A stretch of DNA of 64,000 nt, taken from NCBI RefSeq assembly GCF_934202705.1, contig NZ_CAKPYE010000010.1:1-64000 (forward strand), written 5' to 3'. Of the stretch, positions 58,436 to 64,000 are shown in pieces (position 1 is the first letter of the stretch; each line of letters begins with the position of its first letter). Below the pieces are notes generated by a model. That model was not told the origin of the DNA, made no database searches, and was given only the letters and a program-made list of their open reading frames with translations. The DNA is from an uncultured Limosilactobacillus sp. (GTDB taxonomy: Bacteria > Bacillota > Bacilli > Lactobacillales > Lactobacillaceae). Position numbers and translations under genes: made by a program.

Positions 58436-60145
58436 ATGAGCTATCAAGCATTGTACCGGGTTTGGCGACCACAACGGTTTGCCGATGTTGTAGGGCAACA
58501 AGTTATTACCCAGACGTTAAAGAATGCGATAATTACTAATCAAATTAGTCATGCTTACCTCTTTGCCGGACCGCGAGGCACAGGGAAGACTTCCGCGGCG
58601 AAGATTTTTGCAAAGGCTGTTAACTGCCATCATCAAAAAGATGGTGAGCCTTGTAATGAATGTGAGATTTGCCAAGCGATTACTGCGGGAACGTTAAATG
58701 ATGTGATCGAAATTGATGCCGCTTCGAATAATGGGGTTGAAGAAATACGCGACATTCGAGATAAAGTTAAGTATGCCCCAACTCAAGCTGATTATAAGGT
58801 CTACATCATCGATGAAGTTCACATGTTATCGACTGGGGCCTTTAATGCCTTACTGAAAACTCTTGAAGAACCGCCTGCTAACGTAATTTTTATTTTAGCC
58901 ACAACCGAACCGCACAAAATTCCTTTAACGATTTTGAGTCGTGTTCAACGATTTGATTTTCATCGAATTTCGCCACAGGATACTTTTGATCGGATGAAGT
59001 ATATTTTGGATCAAAAAGGTTTCAAGTATGAAGACAAGGCCCTTTGGGTAATCGCAAATGCAGCTGAAGGCGGGATGCGAGATGCATTGAGTATTCTTGA
59101 TCAGGCACTTTCATTTGGCGATGATGATGTTAAATTAGATGATGCTCTGCTGGTGACGGGAAGTGTTACCAAAAAGCTCATTCAAACTTATTTTGAACAA
59201 GTCGTTACTCACGGAGGACCTGCCGCGTTAAAAACGATGGACCAGATTTTAGAACAGGGGAAAGATGGTCAACGGTTTATTGAGGATTTGATTTCATTTA
59301 TTCGTGATCTGTTGCTTTATCAAGAGTCACCAGATTTAATCCAAGTGGAATCTACTGGTTTGAAGGATGAAGATTTTCAAAAATTAATCCAGCTGGCAAA
59401 TGCTCAGCATTTATATCAAATGATCGATGTGTTGAATCAAGTGCAGGATGAAATGCGATTTACTACTCACCCGGATGTTTATTTAGAAGTGTTAACCATT
59501 CGGTTAAGCCAGATTGATGATGAATTACCGCAAGCGGATGAGGAAAATCAACAAGCGATTAACCAACTTAAACAACAGGTTCAATCACTTCAGCAATTAG
59601 TCCAAAAAGTTGCTAGTCAACCATTACCAGTTACAAAACCAGTTCAAAAGCGGCAGAAAGAACATTCGAGCAGTCAGGTTGTCAGAATTAATTTGGAGCA
59701 GGTTTACCGGATTCTTGACCATGCTACCAAACAAGATTTAGTAGACTTACAGAATATGTGGCCTGACGTTTTAAATTTGTTGAACCCGGCCTATCGGTCA
59801 TTGATTGAGCTTTCAAAACCAGTAGCCGCTAGTCCGGATGGGGTAGTGGTATCATTTGATAATGGTTTTTTGCTGCAAAAAGCCGCAGTTGGGAATTTGG
59901 CTGATGATGTCAATCAAGGCTTGCAGAAGATTACGGGAGCTGAGCGTCATGTGGCGTTTGTCCCGAATGCTAAGTGGCCGCAGATTCGACATGACTTTTT
60001 GGCGGATCGCGGTTATTTTAAAAAGTCGTCCGGAACTAAAACTGCGGATCCGGTAAAAACTCCGCAACAGAATGCTCATGATCAAATTGCTGGCCAGGCA
60101 GAGCAGATGTTTGGCACAACGGATGTTGATATTAAAGATGATTAA
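58436..60145 (+). CDS. dnaX: DNA polymerase III subunit gamma/tau
   Basis: This 569-residue clamp-loader ATPase has Walker A GPRGTGKTSAAK near residue 43, four zinc-ligand Cys in the NCHHQKDGEPCNECEIC region, DEVHMLS near 117 and the sensor SRVQRFDF near 170. A coiled and variable tau region follows from about 370. ATG 58436 has AAGGAGG upstream. It starts the dnaX-ybaB-recR-yaaL-tmk-darA-holB-yabA-rsmI run. Confidence 0.96.
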   Translation: MSYQALYRVWRPQRFADVVGQQVITQTLKNAIITNQISHAYLFAGPRGTGKTSAAKIFAKAVNCHHQKDGEPCNECEICQAITAGTLNDVIEIDAASNNGVEEIRDIRDKVKYAPTQADYKVYIIDEVHMLSTGAFNALLKTLEEPPANVIFILATTEPHKIPLTILSRVQRFDFHRISPQDTFDRMKYILDQKGFKYEDKALWVIANAAEGGMRDALSILDQALSFGDDDVKLDDALLVTGSVTKKLIQTYFEQVVTHGGPAALKTMDQILEQGKDGQRFIEDLISFIRDLLLYQESPDLIQVESTGLKDEDFQKLIQLANAQHLYQMIDVLNQVQDEMRFTTHPDVYLEVLTIRLSQIDDELPQADEENQQAINQLKQQVQSLQQLVQKVASQPLPVTKPVQKRQKEHSSSQVVRINLEQVYRILDHATKQDLVDLQNMWPDVLNLLNPAYRSLIELSKPVAASPDGVVVSFDNGFLLQKAAVGNLADDVNQGLQKITGAERHVAFVPNAKWPQIRHDFLADRGYFKKSSGTKTADPVKTPQQNAHDQIAGQAEQMFGTTDVDIKDD

Positions 60146-60163
60146 AAAAGGAGAAATTGAATA

Positions 60164-60478
60164 ATGCGTGGAATGAACGGAATGAATATGCAACAAATGA
60201 TGAAGCAGGCACAAAAGATGCAGAAACAAATGATGGCTGAACAAAAGGATTTAGCAGCCCAAGAATTTGTTGGTACGGCACCGGATGAGATGGTCACTGC
60301 TAAGTTTACAGGTGATAAAAAATTAGTTGATTTGCAAATCAAACCAGCGGCTGTTGATCCAGATGATGTAGATATGCTCACCGATTTAGTTGTCGCAGCA
60401 GTGAACGATGGTTTACAAAAGGTTGATGCTGCTACCCAGCAAAAGCTTGGTAAGTACACTAAGGGATTAGGAATGTAA
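60164..60478 (+). CDS. YbaB/EbfC nucleoid-associated protein
   Basis: The 104-residue DNA-binding protein has a Met/Gln-rich N-terminal helix (MNMQQMMKQAQKMQKQM) and a compact beta core (GDKKLVDLQIKPAAVDPDD). It is encoded between dnaX and recR, as in most bacteria. AAAGGAG precedes it, and recR starts two bases after its stop. Confidence 0.94.
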   Translation: MRGMNGMNMQQMMKQAQKMQKQMMAEQKDLAAQEFVGTAPDEMVTAKFTGDKKLVDLQIKPAAVDPDDVDMLTDLVVAAVNDGLQKVDAATQQKLGKYTKGLGM

Positions 60479-60479
60479 T

Positions 60480-61079
60480 ATGCAGTACCCAGAACCCATT
60501 GCTAAACTAATTGCAAGTTATATGAAACTGCCGGGGATCGGGGAGAAAACGGCAACTCGTCTGGCATTTTATACAATTGGGATGGATGAAGATGATGTGA
60601 AAGACTTCTCGAAAGCGTTAGTGGCGGTAAAAAATGATCTCCATTACTGTTCAATTTGCGGCAACATCACGGAAGATGATCCGTGCCCGATTTGTAAAGA
60701 TCAGGGACGTGATCAATCGACAATTGTCGTGGTAGAAAATTCTCGTGATGTTATGGCCATGGAACGGATGAATGAATACCATGGTTTATATCATGTTCTA
60801 CATGGAACGATTTCACCAAGCGAAGGAACTGGTCCAATGGATATTAATATTCCATCCTTAATTGATCGACTGAAAAAGCATGCGGAAGTGAAAGAAGTGA
60901 TTGTGGCGACTAATGCATCCATGGATGGTGAAACAACCGCCCAGTATTTAGCAAAACTTTTGAAACCAGCAGGGATCAAGGTCACTCGCCTCGCTCATGG
61001 CTTATCAGCAGGTGCCGATATTGACTATACCGATGAAGTAACTTTGTTTAAGGCTGTTCAAGGAAGAACGGAGATGTAA
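60480..61079 (+). CDS. recR: Recombination protein RecR
   Basis: The 199-residue protein has an N-terminal helix-hairpin-helix (LPGIGEKTATRLAF near 18), a Cys4 zinc finger (CSICGNITEDDPCPIC near 57-72), and a Toprim domain with VVVENSRDVMAMER near 81. It loads RecA with RecO in gap repair. Its start almost touches the ybaB stop, suggesting translational coupling. Confidence 0.97.
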   Translation: MQYPEPIAKLIASYMKLPGIGEKTATRLAFYTIGMDEDDVKDFSKALVAVKNDLHYCSICGNITEDDPCPICKDQGRDQSTIVVVENSRDVMAMERMNEYHGLYHVLHGTISPSEGTGPMDINIPSLIDRLKKHAEVKEVIVATNASMDGETTAQYLAKLLKPAGIKVTRLAHGLSAGADIDYTDEVTLFKAVQGRTEM

Positions 61080-61081
61080 AA

Positions 61082-61330
61082 ATGCTCTTTAAAACAGATT
61101 CACATCGAATGTTGAAAATTGGTAACCAAAATTTAATGCAATTAATTTATGCAACTAAGGATAGTTGGAATCAAGCCAAGGAAACCGAGCAAGCAGTTTA
61201 TGAGGGACATGTCGACAGCGAATTGGCTGATCGGACCAAACTTCAAGAATGCAAGTATATGTACCTTTATCAATGGGCACGTAAACGAAAGGCTCATGGG
61301 CACCTGAACGATGGGGTTATCCAACATTAG
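61082..61330 (+). CDS. DUF2508 (YaaL) family protein
   Basis: The 82-residue small protein of unknown function is found between recR and tmk in Firmicutes. It is helical and charged, with LMQLIYATKDSWNQAKETEQ near residues 18-37 and a basic C-terminal RKRKAHGH. GGAGATG lies upstream, and only two bases separate it from recR. Confidence 0.85.
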   Translation: MLFKTDSHRMLKIGNQNLMQLIYATKDSWNQAKETEQAVYEGHVDSELADRTKLQECKYMYLYQWARKRKAHGHLNDGVIQH

Positions 61331-61341
61331 GAGAGTAAAAC

Positions 61342-61989
61342 ATGCAAGGAATGTTTATTTCGTTTGAAGGACCTGACGGCGCAGGGAAAACCAGTGTCAT
61401 CAATGCAGTGCGAAACTGGCTAACAGCAAAGTATGGAGACCAAAAAGTCCTCTTAACTCGTGAACCCGGCGGCAACCATATTGCAGAACAAATTCGGGAG
61501 ATCCTTTTTGATGATCAAAATACCAATATGGATGCGCGAACGGAAGCCTTATTGTTTGCGGCAGCACGGCGACAACATATTGTAGAAGACATTGAACCAG
61601 CGTTACAAGTTGGTAAGATCGTATTAAGTGATCGCTATGTCGATAGCTCGGTTGCATATCAAGGCGGGGGTCGGCACCTGGGTACTGACGATATTTGGGA
61701 ATTAAACCAATTTGCGATGCATGGCTTGCTTCCGGAACTGACAATTTATTTGGATGTTCCATCTGAATTGGGATTAGAGCGAATAAGTAAGCACCGTTCA
61801 AACCAAGTGAACCGGTTAGACCGAGAAAAGTTAAAGTTCCATCAGGATGTGCGAGCGGCCTACTTAACGTTAGTCAAACGTCACCAAAAACGAATTCAAT
61901 TGATTGATGCGAGCCAACCGTTAGCGATGGTTGTTGAAATGGTGAAGGCAACTATTCAGCAACGACTCAAAGCAAAGGACGGATGTTAA
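61342..61989 (+). CDS. tmk: Thymidylate kinase
   Basis: This 215-residue enzyme phosphorylates dTMP to dTDP. The P-loop is FEGPDGAGKTS at residues 8-18, followed by LLTREPGG near 36, LSDRYVDSSVAYQGGGR near 95-111, and the LID region near 145. GGAGAG precedes the ATG. It lies with replication and repair genes, followed by the c-di-AMP-binding protein gene after 13 bases. Confidence 0.96.
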   Translation: MQGMFISFEGPDGAGKTSVINAVRNWLTAKYGDQKVLLTREPGGNHIAEQIREILFDDQNTNMDARTEALLFAAARRQHIVEDIEPALQVGKIVLSDRYVDSSVAYQGGGRHLGTDDIWELNQFAMHGLLPELTIYLDVPSELGLERISKHRSNQVNRLDREKLKFHQDVRAAYLTLVKRHQKRIQLIDASQPLAMVVEMVKATIQQRLKAKDGC

Positions 61990-62002
61990 GGAGGAAAAAG
62001 AC

Positions 62003-62323
62003 ATGAAGATGATCATGGCGATTGTGCAACCCAAGGACAGTAATCGGGTTCGCGATGCACTAGCAAAGAATAAGATCGGGGTGACTAAGCTGGCTACTTC
62101 TGGTGGCTTTCTTCACGAAGGTAACACGACCTTTATGATTGTGGTTGACGATGCTAGGGTGGATGAAGCATTAGCAATCATCAAAGCAAACGCTAAGACG
62201 CGACAGGAATATATGACGCCAACTGCCTACATTGATAATGCCGCCAATTCGGTTCCGGTTAACGTCCAAGTCGGCGGAGCAACCGTATTTATCTTACCAG
62301 TTGATCAAATGCTGCATTTTTAA
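62003..62323 (+). CDS. darA: Cyclic di-AMP-binding PII-like protein
   Basis: The 106-residue trimeric PII-like protein (DarA/PstA/YaaQ) has MKMIMAIVQPKDSNRVRDAL at the N terminus, TKLATSGGFLHEGNTTFMIV near 28-47, and the C-terminal VQVGGATVFILPVD. It binds the second messenger c-di-AMP; the downstream target is unknown. AAGGAGG precedes the ATG. The tmk-darA-holB order is conserved. Confidence 0.93.
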   Translation: MKMIMAIVQPKDSNRVRDALAKNKIGVTKLATSGGFLHEGNTTFMIVVDDARVDEALAIIKANAKTRQEYMTPTAYIDNAANSVPVNVQVGGATVFILPVDQMLHF

Positions 62324-62347
62324 GTTAATTGTTGAGAGGAGCCAGCC

Positions 62348-63355
62348 GTGAGTACCAAGCCACTAACAGCTAAAGAATTACAACCAGCAATCGTTGAACG
62401 CTTTCAGCGAATCATTAGTAATGGTGAACTGGCTCACGCTTACTTGTTTGTTGGACCAAATGGATCTGGCAAACAAGAGTTAGCTCAGTGGTTATCACTA
62501 AGCATCTTTTGTACTCATCCCCATTTTGGACAACCAGATTTGTCATGTTCCGAATGTCAACGGGTTTTGTCTGGTAATCATCCAGACATCGTTCGTGCGA
62601 GCGCTGAAGGTCGGCAAATCAAGGTCGACCAAATTCGCCACCTAAAAGCAGAATTTACTAAATCGGGGATGGAAGGACAGAAGAAAGTTTTTATTATTGA
62701 AGATGCGGATAAAATGACCACCAACGCCGCTAATAGTTTGCTCAAATTTATTGAAGAACCAGGGGCAGGAAGTTACATTTTTCTATTAACCAATAATAAA
62801 AACGCCGTGTTACCCACAATTCAGTCGCGAACCCAAATTGTGGAATTGCAGCCGCTTTCCAAAACCATTATTAAACAGATGTTGGATGACTATGAAATTC
62901 CAGAATACTTACGACCAGTAATTTTGGGGCTGACGGATTCGGCAACGCAAGCTGCCCAATGGGTAGCTGATGACTGGTTAGCTAAAACAATTGATACAAT
63001 TGTGCATTGGTTTCAGGAACTGACCCAAGTGGATCCAATTGCGTTTGTTGATGTTCAAACAGTGATGAAGGGCTTAGCAAGCGATCGCGAAAAACAATTG
63101 ATTTTTTTAGATTTGATGGCACTAATCTGGCGGGACGCGTTAGTGACTAAGCTTGGACCCACAAAAGGAGAACGATTGTATTTTCAACAGTGGCAACAGA
63201 TCGTTGAAAAAGGGGTCCGGCGGTATTCAATGCATCAGTTAGTAAAAGTAAGTCAAATTACTCTAGAAGCGCACCAATTGCTCGGGCAGAATATTAGTTT
63301 TCAAAATGTTGCTGAACAGCAGACTCTCCGAATTTTGAAATTGTTACATGGGTAG
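62348..63355 (+). CDS. holB: DNA polymerase III subunit delta'
   Basis: The 335-residue clamp-loader subunit has the loop FVGPNGSGKQELA near residue 36, zinc Cys in CSECQ near 73, IEDADKMTTNAANSLLKFIE near 116-135, and the SRC-like ..QSRTQ near 160. The start is GTG with GAGGAG upstream. It acts with DnaX and HolA to load the sliding clamp. Confidence 0.94.
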   Translation: MSTKPLTAKELQPAIVERFQRIISNGELAHAYLFVGPNGSGKQELAQWLSLSIFCTHPHFGQPDLSCSECQRVLSGNHPDIVRASAEGRQIKVDQIRHLKAEFTKSGMEGQKKVFIIEDADKMTTNAANSLLKFIEEPGAGSYIFLLTNNKNAVLPTIQSRTQIVELQPLSKTIIKQMLDDYEIPEYLRPVILGLTDSATQAAQWVADDWLAKTIDTIVHWFQELTQVDPIAFVDVQTVMKGLASDREKQLIFLDLMALIWRDALVTKLGPTKGERLYFQQWQQIVEKGVRRYSMHQLVKVSQITLEAHQLLGQNISFQNVAEQQTLRILKLLHG

Positions 63356-63365
63356 GTGAATATTC

Positions 63366-63707
63366 ATGGAAAAGCAACCAGTAAATAAAAGCGAAATTTA
63401 TGATCAATTTGCACGCTTGACACAACAAACAAGGGATTTAATGGATAGTATTGATATTTTATCTGATCGAATGACGAAAGTCTTAGCGGAGAACGCACGG
63501 TTAACCATTGAAAATGAACACTTGTGTGACGTCATCGCTAAAAAACATGAACAAAAACAAGAAAAGGGCTTGTCAGAGTCTCGTAAAATGTTGAAAAAGC
63601 TTTATCAAGAGGGCTTTCATGTTTGTAATGATATGTATGGTAAAAGACTTGAAACAAATGAATCTTGTACCTTTTGCTTAGATGCTATCTATGGTCGTCA
63701 CAATTAA
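63366..63707 (+). CDS. yabA: DNA replication initiation-control protein YabA
   Basis: The 113-residue protein has an N-terminal coiled coil with many Leu/Ile heptads (about 8-60) and a C-terminal zinc-binding part with HVC and CTFC (about 88-108). In Bacillus it bridges DnaA and DnaN to limit initiation. It starts 10 bases after holB. Confidence 0.93.
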   Translation: MEKQPVNKSEIYDQFARLTQQTRDLMDSIDILSDRMTKVLAENARLTIENEHLCDVIAKKHEQKQEKGLSESRKMLKKLYQEGFHVCNDMYGKRLETNESCTFCLDAIYGRHN

Positions 63708-63719
63708 GGAGTAAATTCA

Positions 63720-64000
63720 ATGCAAACAATGTCAAGTTTTCAAGAACCAACCGGTAAATTATATTTGGTACCGACCCCAATTGGGAACTTAGATGATATG
63801 ACGATGCGGGCTATCAAAACTTTGCAGGATGCTGACTTGATTGCAGCTGAAGACACACGACATACGCAAATTCTTTTAAACCACTTCGAGATTCATACAC
63901 CGACGGTATCGTTTCATGAACATAACACTACGGAACGGATTCCTCAGTTAATTGCTAAATTAAAAGCAGGGACAGTCATTGCGCAATGTAGTGATGCGGG
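63720..64000 (+). CDS. rsmI: 16S rRNA (cytidine-1402-2'-O)-methyltransferase, 5' part
   Basis: About 93 codons are present before the window ends. GKLYLVPTPIGNLDDMTMRA near residues 13-32 and AAEDTRHTQILLNHF near 46-60 are diagnostic of RsmI. AAGGAG lies eight bases before the ATG. It follows yabA directly, as in Bacillus. Confidence 0.93.
   Translation, partial: MQTMSSFQEPTGKLYLVPTPIGNLDDMTMRAIKTLQDADLIAAEDTRHTQILLNHFEIHTPTVSFHEHNTTERIPQLIAKLKAGTVIAQCSDA

Noticed and set aside
1..64000. CRISPR arrays, prophage, insertion sequences, toxin-antitoxin or restriction genes
   Set aside because: Looked for direct repeats with spacers, transposase or phage-type proteins and small paired genes; none was seen.

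Overview
The window is ordinary chromosomal DNA of a lactic acid bacterium of the Lactobacillaceae. The signs are Gram-positive Shine-Dalgarno sequences on nearly every gene, moderate-to-low GC, the ribosomal and replication gene orders of Firmicutes, PepN and PepC peptidases, a large AdhE, NrdHEF reductase, SigH beside rlmB, and CcpA-type cre sites. AdhE and plant-sugar genes would suit a heterofermentative, plant- or gut-associated species, but I cannot name the species. I saw no prophage, insertion sequence, CRISPR array or obvious pseudogene.

Layout. 1-350: 3' end of a 5S rRNA and tRNA-Asn and tRNA-Thr, the tail of an rRNA operon. 460-4800: a DUF4767 lipoprotein, a POT peptide transporter, tRNA-Tyr, tRNA-Gln, an unknown protein and a UPF0340 protein. 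4850-12490: aspartate 4-decarboxylase with a GntR regulator, nicotinate salvage (pncB-nadE), tex-sprT and tRNA-Leu(AAG). 12680-20290: a glycoside island with a GH3 beta-glucosidase, an AraC regulator, and an MFS/GH78 rhamnosidase/MFS operon, with cre sites at both promoters. 20340-27550: gpm, esterase and pepN in one overlapping operon, pepC, an O-acetyltransferase and rpiA. 27670-39930: the conserved dut-radA-yacL, cysS-mrnC-rlmB, sigH-rpmG-secE-nusG, rplKA and rplJL block, interrupted by a serine/threonine-type permease between rplA and rplJ. 39980-43790: divergent thrC and hom-thrB. 43840-48680: alpha-galactoside use (GPH symporter, GH36 enzyme, LacI regulator). 48720-53560: a second UPF0340 gene, a flavin-binding protein, a pyridoxal/HMP kinase and adhE. 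53850-57400: nrdHEF. 57670-64000: tadA, SRP RNA, and dnaX-ybaB-recR-yaaL-tmk-darA-holB-yabA-rsmI.

How it works together. Plant glycosides and alpha-galactosides are imported and split under AraC, LacI and CcpA control. Peptides are imported and trimmed by PepN and PepC. Redox balance acts on adhE through a Rex-like site, and deoxynucleotide synthesis is probably set by tandem NrdR boxes.

The most unusual element is the leader of the inserted permease (38508-38674, minus strand). A 24-codon leader peptide carries six serine codons among eight consecutive codons. It is followed by four RNA segments that can form a pause hairpin, an antiterminator or a terminator, which is the architecture of ribosome-mediated transcription attenuation. 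Other regulatory oddities are a candidate small RNA with C-rich loops (30811-30964), an inverted-repeat promoter shared by thrC and hom (41517-41547), a HutC-type palindrome in the aspD promoter, and a terminator plus promoter-like sequence between nrdH and nrdE.
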